From: Calliopsis andreniformis
Taxonomy: Eukaryota > Arthropoda > Insecta > Hymenoptera > Andrenidae
Direction of reading: 5' to 3'
Assembly: GCF_051401765.1 (NCBI RefSeq)
Contig: NW_027480423.1
Location: 6,324,001-6,388,000 of the forward strand
Length of the DNA stretch: 64,000 bases
Positions 24,534-37,186 of this stretch are shown in pieces (positions within the stretch are counted from its first letter, which is position 1; every line of letters begins with the position of its first letter). The notes under the pieces are model-generated. The model saw only the letters and a program-made list of their open reading frames with translations, was not told where the DNA came from and made no database searches. The position numbers and the translations under genes were made by a program.

Positions 24534-26960
24534 GTTTTATACGATGGAAAAACTGTTATATTTATATCGTATTTTATGCTTCTGGCGTTGACTTCTTAGG
24601 CCCTAACTATTCCATCTGTTGGAACAACGCCCTAGGGTGAAGCGTAGGTTGCCCGGAATGTAGAAATGACCATAACTTTCACACTGGTAGCAATTATTCG
24701 TTTTATACGATGGAAAAACTGTTCTATTTATTTTGTATTTTATGCTTCGGGCGTTGACTTCTAAGGCCCTAACTATTCGAACAGGTGGAGCAACGCCCTA
24801 GAGTGAAGCCTAGGTTGCCCGGTACGACGAAATGACCATCACTTTCAAACTGGTTGCAATTATTCGTCTTATACGATGGAAGAGCTGTTGTATTTATTTC
24901 GTATTTTATGCTTCTGGCGTTGACTTCTTAGGCCCTAACTATTCCATCTGGTGGAACAACGCCATAGGGTGAAGCCTAGGTTGCCCGCAAAGTAAAAATA
25001 ACCATAACTTTCACACTGGTAGCAATTATTAGTTTTATACCATGGAAAAACTGTTCTATTTATTTTATATTTTATGCTTCCGGCGTTGACTTCTAAGGAC
25101 CTAGCTATTCGATTTGGTGGAGCAACGCCCTAGAGTGGAGCCTAGGTTGCCCGGTACGTAGAAATGACCATTACTTTCACACTGTTTGCAAATATACATT
25201 ATATACGATGGAAAGTCTGTTGTATTTATGTTGTATTTTATGCTCCTGGCGTTGACTTCTTAGGCCCTAACTATTTGATCTGGTGGAGCACCGCCCTAGC
25301 GTGAAGCCTAGGTTGCCCGGAACGTAGAAATGACCATTCATTTCACACTGGTAGCAATTATTCGTTTTATACAATGGAAAACTGTTCTATTTATTTTGTA
25401 TTTTATGCTTCTGGCGTTGACTTCTTAGGCCCTAACTATTCGATCTGCTGGAACAACGCTCTAGAGTGAAGCCTAGGTTGCCCGGAACGTAGGAATTACC
25501 ATAACTTTCACACTGGTTGCAATTATTCGTTTTATACAATGGAAAACTGTTCTAATTATTTTGTATTTTATGCTCCTGGCGTTGACTTCTTAGGCCCTAA
25601 CTATTGGATCTGGTGGACTAACGCCCTAAAGTGAAGCCTAGGTTGCCCAGAACGTAGAAATTACCATAACTTTCACACTGGTTGCAATTATTCGTTCTAT
25701 ACAATGGAAAACTGTTCCATTTATTTTTTATTTTGTGCTTCTGGCGTTGACTTCTTAGGCCCTAAGTATTGGATCTGGTGGCCTAATGCCCTAGAGTGAA
25801 GCCTAGGTTGCCCGGTACGTAGAAATGACCATCACTCTCAAACTGGTTGCAATTATTGCTGTTATATGATGGAAAAACTGTTGTATTTTTATTGCATTTT
25901 ATGCTTCGGGCATTGACTTCTAAGGCTCTAACTATTCAATCTGTTGGAGCAATGCCCTAGGGTGAAGCCTAGGTTGCCAGGAAAATATAAATGACCATAA
26001 GTTTCATACTGGTTGCAATTATTCGTTTTATACGATGGAAAAACTGTTGTATTTATATTGTATTTTATGCTTCTGGCGTTCACTTCTTAGGCCCGAACTA
26101 TTCGATCTGGTGGAACAACGGCCGAGGGTGAAGCCTAGGTTGCCGGGAACGTAGAAATGACCATCACTTTCAAACTGGTTGCAATTATTCCTGTTATATG
26201 ATGGAAAAACTTTTGTATTTTTATCGCATTTTATGCATCGGGCATTGACTTCTAAGGCCCTAACTATTCAATCTGTTGGAGCAACGCCCTAGGGTGAAGC
26301 CTAGGTTGCCCGGAACGTAGAAATGACCATAACTTTCACACTGGTTGCAATTATTCATTTTATACGATGGAAAAACTGTTGTACTTATATTGTATTTTAT
26401 TCTTATGGCGTTGAATTCTAAGTCCCTAGCTATTCAATCTGGTGGAGCAACGCCCTAGAGTGAAACCTAGGTTACCCGGAACGTAGAAATGACCAGTCCT
26501 TTCAAACTGTTTGCAGTTATTCCTGTAATACGATGGAAAAGCTTTTGCATCTTTATTGTATTCTATGCTTCTGGCGTTGACTTCTAAGGCCCTAACTATT
26601 CCATTTGGTGGACCAACGCCCTAGAGTGGAGCCTAGGTTGCCCGGTACGTAGAAATAATCATTACTTTCACACTGTTTGCAAATATACATTATATACGAT
26701 GGAAAGTCTGTTGTATTTATGTGGTATTTTATGCTTCTGGCGTTGACTTCTTAGGCCCTAACTATTTGATCTGGTGGAGCACCGCCCTAGAGTGAAGCCT
26801 AGGTTGCCCGGAACGTAGAAATGACCATAACTTTCACACTGGTAGCAATTATTCGTTTTACACATGGAAAAACTGTTCAATTTTTTTGTATTTTATGCAT
26901 CGTGAATTGACTTCTAAGGCCCTAGCTGTTCGATCTGGTGGAGCAACGCCCTAGAGTGAA
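24534..26960. repeat. 6800-type block, then a run of TGGAAAACTG monomers
   Basis: 24534-25370 follows the 6800 block in order, with the GGTACGACG mark at 24822. 25370-25750 holds three successive similar monomers with the short form ACAATGGAAAACTG (one A fewer than usual), at 25371, about 25537 and about 25703, each about 166 bp apart, suggesting local single-monomer amplification. 26340-26960 resembles 2790-3420. No gene. Confidence 0.8.
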
Positions 26961-28952
26961 ACCTAGGTTACCCGGAACGTAGAAATGACCAGTACTTTCA
27001 CACTGTTTGCAGTTATTCCTGTTGTATGATGGAAAAACTGTTGCATCTTTATTGTATTTTATGCTTCTGGCGTTGACTTCTAAGGCCCTAACCATTCGAT
27101 CTGGTGGAGCAACGCCCTAGAGTGAAGCCTAGGTTGCTCGGAACGTAGAAACGACCATTACATTCACACTGTTTGCAATTATTCATTTTATACGATGGCA
27201 AAGCTGTTGTATTTATATTGTATTTTATGCTTCCGGCGTTAACTTCTAAGGCCGTAGCTATCAGATGTGGCGCAGCAACGCCCTAGAGTGACGCGTAGGT
27301 TGTCCGGAACGTAGAAATGACCATTACTTTCACAATGTTCGCAATCATTCATTTTATACGATGGAAAAACTGTTGTACTTATATTGTATTTTATGCTTCG
27401 GGCGTTGACTTCTAAGGCCCTAACTATTCGATCTGGTGGAGCAACGCCCTAGAGTGAAGCCTAGGTTGCGCGGAACGTAGAAATGACCATAACTTTCACA
27501 CTGGTAGCAATTATTCGTTTTATACGATGGAAAAACTGTTTCATTTATTTTGTATTTTGTGCTTCGGGCGTTGACTTCTAAGGCCCTAACTATTCGATCT
27601 GGTGGAGCAACGCCCTAGATTGAAGCCTAGGTTGCCCGGAACGTAGAAAAGACCATAACTTTTACACTGGTAGCATTTATTCGTTTTATACAATGGAAAA
27701 ACCGTTCTATTTATTTTGTATTTTATGCTTCGGGCGTTGACTTCTATGGCCCTAGCTATTCGATTTGGTGGAGAAACGCCCTAGAGTGGAGCCTAGGTTG
27801 CCCGGAACGTGGAAATGACCATAACTTTCACACTGGTTGCTATTATTCGTTTTATACGATGGAAAAACTGTTATATTTATATTGTATTTTATGCTTCTGG
27901 CGTTGGCTTCTCAGGCCCTAACTATTCGATCTGGTGGAACAACACCCTAGAGTGAAACCTAGGTTACCCGGAACGTAGAAATGACCAGTACTTTCACACT
28001 GTTTGCAGTTATTCCTGTTGTATGATGGAAAAACTGTTGCATCTTTATTGTATTTTATGCTTCTGGCGTTGACTTCTAAGGCCCTAACCATTCGATCTGG
28101 TGGAGCAACGCCCTAGAGTGAAGCCTAGGTTGCTCGGAACGTAGAAACGACCATTACATTCACACTGTTTGCAATTATTCATTTTATACGATGGCAAAGC
28201 TGTTGTATTTATATTGTATTTTATGCTTCCGGCGTTAACTTCTAAGGCCGTAGCTATCAGATGTGGAGCAGCAACGCCCTAGAGTGACGCGTAGGTTGTC
28301 CGGAACGTAGAAATGACCATTACTTTCACAATGTTCGCAATCATTCATTTTATACGATGGAAAAACTGTTGTACTTATATTGTATTTTATGCTTCGGGCG
28401 TTGACTTCTAAGGCCCTAACTATTCGATCTGGTGGAGCAACGCCCTAGAGTGAAGCCTAGGTTGCGCGGAACGTAGAAATGACCATAACTTTCACACTGG
28501 TAGCAATTATTCGTTTTATACGATGGAAAAACTGTTTCATTTATTTTGTATTTTGTGCTTCGGGCGTTGACTTCTAAGGCCCTAACTATTCGATCTGGTG
28601 GAGCAACGCCCTAGATTGAAGCCTAGGTTGCCCGGAACGTAGAAAAGACCATAACTTTTACACTGGTAGCATTTATTCGTTTTATACAATGGAAAAACCG
28701 TTCTATTTATTTTGTATTTTATGCTTCGGGCGTTGACTTCTAAGGCCCTAGCTATTCGATTTGGTGGAGAAACGCCCTAGAGTGGAGCCTAGGTTGCCCG
28801 GAACGTGGAAATGACCATAACTTTCACACTGGTTGCTATTATTCGTTTTATACGATGGAAAAACTGTTATATTTATATTGTATTTTATGCTTCTGGCGTT
28901 GGCTTCTCAGGCCCTAACTATTCGATCTGGTGGAACAACACCCTAGAGTGAA
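26961..28952. repeat. Tandem duplication of a 6-monomer (996-bp) unit
   Basis: 26961-27956 is followed directly by 27957-28952; the offset is exactly 996 bp. Both units hold the same six monomer types, from GTTGTATGATGG (27021 and 28017) to GGCTTCTCAGG. I see only a few differences, such as GGCGCAGC (27269) against GGAGCAGC and TATGGC (27747) against TAAGGC. After the second unit the sequence continues as GTGAAGCC rather than GTGAAACC. A partial earlier relative lies at 21340-22025. Confidence 0.92.
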
Positions 28953-31319
28953 GCCTAGGTTGCCTGGAACGTAGAAATGACCATCACTTTCACACGGGTT
29001 GCAATTATTCCTGTTATAGGATGGAAAGACTGTTGTATTTTTATTGTATTTTATGCTTCACGCGTTGACTTCTGAGGCCGTAGCTATTCGATGTGGTGGA
29101 TGAACGCCATAGAGTGAAGCCTAGGTTGCCCGGAACGTAGAAATGACCAGTACTTTCACACTGGTTGCAGTTATTCCTGTTATACGATGGAAAAACTGTT
29201 GCACCTTTATTGTATTTTATGCTTCTGGCGTTGACATCTAGGGCCCTAACTGTTTGATCTGGTGGAGCAACGCCCTAGAGTGAAGCCTAGGTTGCCCGGT
29301 ACGTAGAAATGACCATAACTTTCACACTGGTTGCTATTATTCGTTTTATACGATGGAAAAACTGTTATATTTATATCGTATTTTATGCTTCTGGCGTTGA
29401 CTTCTTAGGCCCTAACAATTCCATCTGTTGGAACAGCGCCCTAGGGTGAAGCGTAGATTGCCCGGAAAGTAGAAGTGACCATAACTTTCACACTGGTAGC
29501 AATTATTCGTTTTATACGATGGAAAAACTGTTCTATTTATTTTGTATTTTATGCTTCGGGCGTTGACTTCTAAGGCCCTAACTATTCGATCAGGTGAGGC
29601 AACGCCCTAGAGTGAAGCCTAGGTTGCCCGGTACGACGAAATGACCATCACTTTCAAACTGGTTGCAATTATTCGTCTTATACGATGGAAGAGCTGTTGT
29701 ATTTATATCGTATTTTATGCTTCTGGCGTTGACTTCTTAGGCCCTAACTATTCCATCTGGTGGAACAACGCCACAGGGTGAAGCCTAGGTTGCCCGCAAA
29801 GTAGAAATAACCATAACTTTCACACTGGTAGCAATTATTAGTTTTATACGATGGAAAAACTGTTCTATTTATTTTATATTTTATGATTCTGGCGTTGACT
29901 TCTAAGGCCCTAGCTATTCGATTTGGTGGAGCAACGCCCTAGAGTGGAGCCTAGGTTGCCCGGTACATAGAAATGACCATTACTTTCACACTGTTTGCAA
30001 ATATACATTATATACGATGGAAAGTCTGTTGTATTTATGTTGTATTTTATGCTCCTGGCGTTGACTTCTTAGGCCCTAACTATTTGATCTGGTGGAGCAC
30101 CGCCCTAGCGTGAAGCCTAGGTTGCCCGGAACGTAGAAATGACCATTCATTTCACACTGGTAGCAATAATTCGTTTTATACGATGGAAAAGCTGTTTTAT
30201 TTATTTTATATTTTATGCTTCTGGCGTTGACTTCTAAGGCCCTAACTATTCGATCTGGTGGGACAACGGCCTAGGGTGAAGCCTAGGTTGCCCGAGACGT
30301 AGAAATGACCATAACTTTTACACTGGTAGCATTTATTCGTTTTATACAATGGAAAAACCGTTCTATTTATTTTGTATTTTATGCTTCGGGCGTTGACTTC
30401 TAAGGCCCTAACTGTTTGATCTGGTGGAGCAACGCCCTAGTGTGAAGCCCAGATTGCCCGGAACGTTGAAATGACCATAACTTTCACTCTGGTTGCTAAT
30501 ATTCGTTTTATACGATGGAAAAACTGTTATATTTATATTGCATTTTATTCTTATGGCGTTGAATTCTAATTCCCTAGCTATTCGATCTGGTGGAGCAACG
30601 CCCTAGAGTGAAAGCTAGGTTACCCGGAACGTAGAAATGACCAGTACTTTCATACTGTTTGCAGTTATTCCTGTTATACGATGGAAAAACATTTGCACCT
30701 TTATTGTATTTTATGCTTCTGGCATTGACTTCTAAGGCCCTAGCTATTCGATTTGGTGGAGCAACGCCCTAGAGTGGAGCCTAGGTTGCCCGGTACGTAG
30801 AAATGACCATTACTTTCACACTGTTTGCAAATATACATTATATACGATGGAAAGTCTGTTGTATTTATGTTGTATTTTATGCTCCTGGCGTTGACTTCTT
30901 AGGCCCTAACTATTTGATCTGGTGGAGCACCGCCCTAGCGTGAAGCCTAGGTTGCCCGGAACGTAGAAATGACCATTCATTTCACACTGGTAGCAATTAT
31001 TCGTTTTATACGATGGAAAATCTGTTGTATTTATATCTTATTTTATGCTTCTGGCGTTGACTTCTTAGGTCCCAGCTATTCCATCTGGTAGAGCAACGCC
31101 CTCTGGTGAAGCCTAGGTTGCCCGGAACGTAGAAATGACCATAACTTTCACACAGGAAGCAATTATTCGTTTTATACATGGAAAAGCTGTCCTATTTATT
31201 TTGTATTTTATGCTTCGGGCGCTGACTTCTAAGGCCCTAGCTATTCGATGTGGTGGAGCCACAGCCCAGAGTGAAGCCTAGGTTGCCCGGAACGTAGAAA
31301 TGACCATAACTTTCACACT
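28953..31319. repeat. Satellite mosaic with a further 6800-type block
   Basis: No gene. 28953-29130 carries the GGATGAACGCC type. 29330-30180 follows the 6800 block with the GGTACGACG mark at 29631. 30400-30990 (TGTGAAGCCCAGATTG, GCTAATATTCG, then TTCTTATGGCG) recurs near 61590-62180 and partly at 50690 and 53343. Confidence 0.8.
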
Positions 31320-32940
31320 GGTAGCAATTATTCGTTTTATACGATGGAAAAGCTGTAGTATTTATATCGTATTTTATGCTTCTGGCGTTGACTTCTTAGG
31401 CCGTAACTATTCCATCTGGTCGAACAAAGTCCTGTAGTGAAGCCTAGGTTGACCGGAACGTAGAAATGACCATAACTTTCACACTGGTAGCAATTATTCG
31501 TTTTATACATGGAAAAACTGTTCTATTTATTTTGTTTTTTATGCTTCTGGCGTTGACTTCTAAGGCCCTACCTATTCGATCTGGCGGAGCAACACCCTAC
31601 AGTGAAGCCTAGGTTGCTCGAAACGTAGAAATGACCATTACCTTCACACTGTTTGCAATAATTCATTTTATACGATGGCAAAGCTGTTGTATTTATATTG
31701 TATTTTATGCTTCTGGCGTTGACTTCTAAGGCCCTATCTCTTCGATTTGGTGGAGCAATGCCTCAGAGTTAAGCGTAGGATGCCCGAAACGTCGAAATGG
31801 TCATTACTTTCGCACTGGTTGCAATTAGTCATGCTATACGATGGAAAATCAGTTGCATATTTATTGTATTTTATGCTTCTGGCGTTGACTTCTAAGGCCG
31901 TAGCATTTAGCTGTGGTGGAGCAACGCCCTAGAGTGACGCCTAGGTTGCCCGAAACGTAGAACATACCATTACCTTCACACTGGTTGCAATTATTCCTGT
32001 TATACAGTGGAAAAGCTGTTGTATTTTTATTTCATTTAATGATTCGGGCATTGACTTCTAAGGCCCTAACTATTCCATCTGTTGGAGCAACGCCCTAGGG
32101 TGAAGCCTAGGTTGCCCGAAACGTAGAACATACCATTACCTTCACACTGGTTGCAATTATTCCTGTTATACAATGGAAAAGCTGTTGTATTTTTATTTCA
32201 TTTAATGATTCGGGCATTGACTTCTAAGGCCCTAACTATTCAATCTGTTGGAGCAACGCCCTAGGGTGAAGCCTAGGTTGCTCGGAAAGTAGAAATGACG
32301 ATAAGTTTCATACTGGTTGCAATTATTCGTTTTATACATTGGAAATACTGTTGTATTTATATTGTACTTTATGCTTCTGGCGTTGACTTCTAAGGCACCA
32401 AACATTCGATCTGGTGGAGCAACGCCCTAGAGTGAAGCCTAGGTTGCCCGGAACGTAGAATTGGTCATCACTTTCGAACTGGTTGCAATTAATCCTGTCG
32501 TACGATGGAAAAACTGTTGTATTTTTATTGCCTTTTATGCTTCGGGCGTTGACTTCTAAGGCCCTAACTATTCAATCTCTTGGAGCAACGACCTAGGGTG
32601 AAGCCTAGGTTGCTCGGAATGTAGAAATGACGTTAACTTTCATAGTGGTTGCAATTATTCGTTTTATACGATGGAAAAACTGTTGTATTTATATTGTATT
32701 TTATGCATCTAGCGTTGACTTCTAAGGCACTAACTATTCGATCTAGTGGATCAACGCCCTAGAGTGAAGCCTAGGTTGCCCGGTACATAGAAATGACCAT
32801 CACTATCAAACTGGTTGCAATTATTCCTGTTATATGATGGAAAAACTGTTGTATTTTTATTGCATTTTATGCTTCGGGCGTTGACTTCTAAGGCCCTATC
32901 TGTTTGATCTGTTGGAGCAATGCCCTAGGGTGAAGCCTAG
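31320..32940. repeat. 1.6-kb block duplicated at about 40115-41735
   Basis: Offset about 8795 bp (53 monomers less a few bases) at both AGCTGTAGTA (31351 and 40146) and the CCTACCTATTCG region (31561 and 40356). Shared order includes AAAGTCCTG, GACCGGAACG, GTTTTTTATGC, the CTCAGAGTTAAGC monomer, GAACATACC, TTTCATTTAATG and ACATTGGAAA. This copy has the GAACATACC monomer twice; the other has a different monomer in that place, so total length is unchanged. Confidence 0.85.
31951..32282. repeat. Directly doubled monomer (2 x 166 bp)
   Basis: CGAAACGTAG at 31951 recurs at 32117, 166 bp on, and the two units share rare variants (GAACATACC, TTTCATTTAATGATTCG). Differences I see are TACAGTGG against TACAATGG and TTCCATC against TTCAATC. 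Neighbouring monomers elsewhere are usually of different types, so this is a local single-unit duplication. Confidence 0.87.
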
Positions 32941-33613
32941 GTTGCCCGGAAAGTAGAAATGACGATAAGTTTCATACTGGTTGCAATTATTCGTTTTATA
33001 CATTGGAAATACTGTTGTATTTATATTGTATTTTATGCTTCTGGCGTTGACTTCTAAGGCACCAAACATTCGATCTGGTGGAGCAACGCCCTAGAGTGAA
33101 GCCTAGGTAGCCCGGAACGTAGAATTGGCCATCACTTTCGAACTGGTTGCAATTAATCCTGTCGTACGATGCAAAAACTGTTGTATTTTTGTTGCCTTTT
33201 ATGCTTCGGGCGTTGACTTCTAAGGCCCTAACTATTCAATCTGTTGGAGCAACGCCCTAGGGTGAAGCCTAGGTTGCCCGGAAAGCAGATATGACGTTAA
33301 CTTTCATATTGGTTGCAATTATTAGTTTTATACGATGGAAAAGCTGTTGTATTTATATTGTATTTTATGCATCCGGCGTTGACTTCTAAGGCACTAACTA
33401 TTCCGTCTAGTGGATCAACGCCCTAGAGTGAAGCCTAGATTGCCCGGAACGTAGAAATGACCATCACTTTCAAACTGGTTGCAATTATTCCTGTTATATG
33501 ATGGAAAAACTGTTGTATTTTTATCGCATTTTATGCTTCCGGCATTGACTTCTAAGGCCCTAACTATTCAATCTGTTGGAGCAACGCCCTAGGGTGAAGC
33601 CTAGGTTGCCCGG
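32286..33613. repeat. Tandem pair of 4-monomer (664-bp) units, moderately diverged
   Basis: AAAGTAGAAATGACG at 32286 recurs at 32950, 664 bp on, and is followed in both by ACATTGGAAATACTG, GGCACCAAACATTCG, GAATTGG, AATCCTGTCGTACGATG and CATAGTGG or CATATTGG. The units differ at more sites than the pair at 223-1550, so the duplication is older or has been partly converted. Confidence 0.82.
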
Positions 33614-34366
33614 AACGTAGAAATGACCATAACTTTCACACTGGTTGCAATTATTCATTTTATACGATGGAAAAACTGTTGTACTTATATTGTATTTTAT
33701 TCTTATGGCGTTGAATTCTAAGTCCCTAGCTATTCGATCTGGTGGAGCAACGACCTAGAGTGAAGCCTAGGTTGCCCGGAACGTAGAAATGACCATTGCA
33801 TTCACAATGTATGCAATTATTCATTTTATTCGGTGGAAAAACTGTTGTACTTAGATTTTATTTTATTCTTCTGGCGTTGAATTCTAAGTCCCTAGCTATT
33901 CGATCTGGTGGAGCAACGCCCTAGAGTGAAACCTGGATTACCCGGAACGTAGAAATGACCTGTACTTTCACACTGTTTGCAGTTATTCCTGTTATACGAT
34001 GGAACAACTGTTGCATCTTTATTGTATTTTATGCTTCTGGCGTTGACTTCTTAGGCCCTAACTATTCGATCTCTTTGGAGCATCGTCCTAGAATGAAGCC
34101 TAGGTTGCCCGGAACGTAGAAATGACCATAACTTTCAAACTGGTTGCAGTTAATCCTGTTATACGATGGAAAAACTGTTGTATTTTTATTGCCTTTTATG
34201 CTTCGGGCGTTGACTTCTAAGGCCCTAACTATTCAATCTGTTGGAGCAACGCCCAAGGATGAAGACTAGGTTGCCCGGAAAGTAGAAATGACGTTAACTT
34301 TCATAGTGGTTGCAATTATTCGTTTTATACGATGGAAAAAATGTTGTATTTATATTGTATTTTATG
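33181..34366. repeat. Near-perfect 1.19-kb block, left copy (pair with 36001-37186)
   Basis: Line by line at offset 2820 (17 monomers less 2 bp) I find two differences: TTAGATTTTATTTT here against TTAGATTGTATTTT near 36678, and GTTAACTTTC near 34299 against GTTAACTCTC near 37119. Alignment ends where this copy reads TGCTTCTGGCGTTCAC and the other TGCATCTGGCGTTGAC. This is one of the most recent exchanges visible. Confidence 0.93.
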
Positions 34367-36000
34367 CTTCTGGCGTTCACTTCTTAGGCCCGAACTATTC
34401 GATCTGGTGGAACAACGCCCTAGAGTGAAGCCTAGGTTGCCGGGAACGTAGAAGTGACCATAACTTTCACACTGGAATCTATTATTCGTTTTATACGATG
34501 GAAAAACTGTTATATTTATTTTGTATTTTATGCTTCGGGCGTTGACTTCTACGGCCGTAGCTATTCGATGTGGTGGAGTAATGCCCCACAGTGAAACCTG
34601 GGTTACCCGGATCGTAGAAATGACCATCACTTTCACACTGGTTGCAATTATTCCTGTTATACGATGGAAAAATTGTTGTATTTTTTTGTATTTTATGCTT
34701 CGGGCGATGACTTCTAAGGCCCTAACTATTCGATCTGGTGTAGCAATGCACTAGGGTGAAGCCTGTGTTGCCCCGAACGTGGAAATGACCATAACTTTCA
34801 CACGGTTTGCCATTATTCGTTTCATACGATGGAAAAGCTGTTGTATTTATAACTTATTTTATGCTTCTGGCGTTGACTTCTTAGGTCCCAGCTATTCCAT
34901 CTGGTAGAACAACGCCCTCTGGTGAAGCCTAGGTTGCCCGGAACGTAGAAATGACCATAACTTTCACACAGGAAGCAATTATTCGTTTTATACATGGAAA
35001 AGCTGTCCTATTTATTTTGTATTTTATGCTTCGGGCGTTGACTTCTAAGGCCCTAGCTATTCGATCTGGTGGAGCAACAGCCTAGAGTGAAGCCTAGGTT
35101 GCCCGGAACGTAGAAATGACCATAACTTTCACACTGGTTGCAATTATTCGTATTATACGATGGAAAAGCTGTTGTATTTATATCGTATTTTATGCTTCTG
35201 CCGTCGACTTCTTAGGCCCCAACTATTCCATCTGGTGGAACAACGCCCTACGGTGAAGCCTAGGTTGCCCGGAACGTAGAAATGATCCTAACTTTCACAC
35301 TGGAAACAATTATTCGTTTTATACATGGAACAGCTGTTCTATTTATTTTGTATTTTATGCTTCGGGCGTTGAATTCTAAGGCCCTAACTGTTTGATGTGG
35401 TGGAGCAACGCCCTAGAGTGAAGCCTAGGTTGCCCGGAACGTAGAAATGACCATAACTTTCACACTGGTTGCTATTATTCGTTATATACGATGGAAAAAC
35501 TGTTATATTTATATTGTATTTTATGCTTCTGTCGTTGACTTCTGAGGACGTAGCTATTCCGCGTGGTGGAACAACGCCCTAGGGTGAATCCTAGGTTGCC
35601 CGGAACGTAGAAATGACCATAACTTTCACACTGGTTGCAATTATTCGTTTTATACGATGGATAAGCTGTTGTATTTATATCGTATTTTATGCTTCTGGCG
35701 TTGAATTCTTATGCCGTAACTATTCCATCTGGTGGAACAACGCCCTAGGGTAAAGCGTAGGTTGCCCGGAAAGTAGAAATGACCATAACCTTCACAGTGG
35801 TAGCAATTATTCGTTTTATACGATGGAAAAACTGTTCCATTTATTTTGTATTTTATGCTTCGGGCGTTGACTTCTAAGACCTTAACTATTCGATCTGGTG
35901 GAGCAACGACCTAGAGTGAAGCCTAGGTTGCCCGGAGCGTCGAAAGGACCATCACTTTCTAACTGGTTGCAATTAATCCTGTTATACGATGGAAAAACTG
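34367..36000. repeat. Satellite between the two 1.19-kb copies
   Basis: No gene. About ten monomers, including the GGTCCCAGC and CTCTGGTGAAGCC types shared with 31030-31250 and the TTATATACG then GGATAAGC types shared with 2440-2650 and 37960-38150. The longest open frame of the window, 103 codons on the minus strand at 34325-34636, overlaps here and is a chance run through two monomers. Confidence 0.8.
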
Positions 36001-37186
36001 TTGTATTTTTGTTGCCTTTTATGCTTCGGGCGTTGACTTCTAAGGCCCTAACTATTCAATCTGTTGGAGCAACGCCCTAGGGTGAAGCCTAGGTTGCCCG
36101 GAAAGCAGATATGACGTTAACTTTCATATTGGTTGCAATTATTAGTTTTATACGATGGAAAAGCTGTTGTATTTATATTGTATTTTATGCATCCGGCGTT
36201 GACTTCTAAGGCACTAACTATTCCGTCTAGTGGATCAACGCCCTAGAGTGAAGCCTAGATTGCCCGGAACGTAGAAATGACCATCACTTTCAAACTGGTT
36301 GCAATTATTCCTGTTATATGATGGAAAAACTGTTGTATTTTTATCGCATTTTATGCTTCCGGCATTGACTTCTAAGGCCCTAACTATTCAATCTGTTGGA
36401 GCAACGCCCTAGGGTGAAGCCTAGGTTGCCCGGAACGTAGAAATGACCATAACTTTCACACTGGTTGCAATTATTCATTTTATACGATGGAAAAACTGTT
36501 GTACTTATATTGTATTTTATTCTTATGGCGTTGAATTCTAAGTCCCTAGCTATTCGATCTGGTGGAGCAACGACCTAGAGTGAAGCCTAGGTTGCCCGGA
36601 ACGTAGAAATGACCATTGCATTCACAATGTATGCAATTATTCATTTTATTCGGTGGAAAAACTGTTGTACTTAGATTGTATTTTATTCTTCTGGCGTTGA
36701 ATTCTAAGTCCCTAGCTATTCGATCTGGTGGAGCAACGCCCTAGAGTGAAACCTGGATTACCCGGAACGTAGAAATGACCTGTACTTTCACACTGTTTGC
36801 AGTTATTCCTGTTATACGATGGAACAACTGTTGCATCTTTATTGTATTTTATGCTTCTGGCGTTGACTTCTTAGGCCCTAACTATTCGATCTCTTTGGAG
36901 CATCGTCCTAGAATGAAGCCTAGGTTGCCCGGAACGTAGAAATGACCATAACTTTCAAACTGGTTGCAGTTAATCCTGTTATACGATGGAAAAACTGTTG
37001 TATTTTTATTGCCTTTTATGCTTCGGGCGTTGACTTCTAAGGCCCTAACTATTCAATCTGTTGGAGCAACGCCCAAGGATGAAGACTAGGTTGCCCGGAA
37101 AGTAGAAATGACGTTAACTCTCATAGTGGTTGCAATTATTCGTTTTATACGATGGAAAAAATGTTGTATTTATATTGTATTTTATG
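36001..37186. repeat. Near-perfect 1.19-kb block, right copy
   Basis: Partner of 33181-34366 at offset 2820, with two visible substitutions over 1186 bp. It runs straight into the next large duplicated block. Confidence 0.93.

Noticed and set aside
33821..33840. CGGTGG monomers at 33821 and 36641 as further 8-of-9 CENP-B boxes
   Set aside because: They have TTCA in place of TTCG in the left half of the motif, so the core match is not better than that of ordinary monomers.
34325..34636. Open reading frame of 103 codons (minus strand), the longest in the window
   Set aside because: It lies wholly in satellite monomers. 166 is not a multiple of 3, so a frame passes through successive monomers in different phases and stays open only where variants remove stops. 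No protein domain is recognisable.
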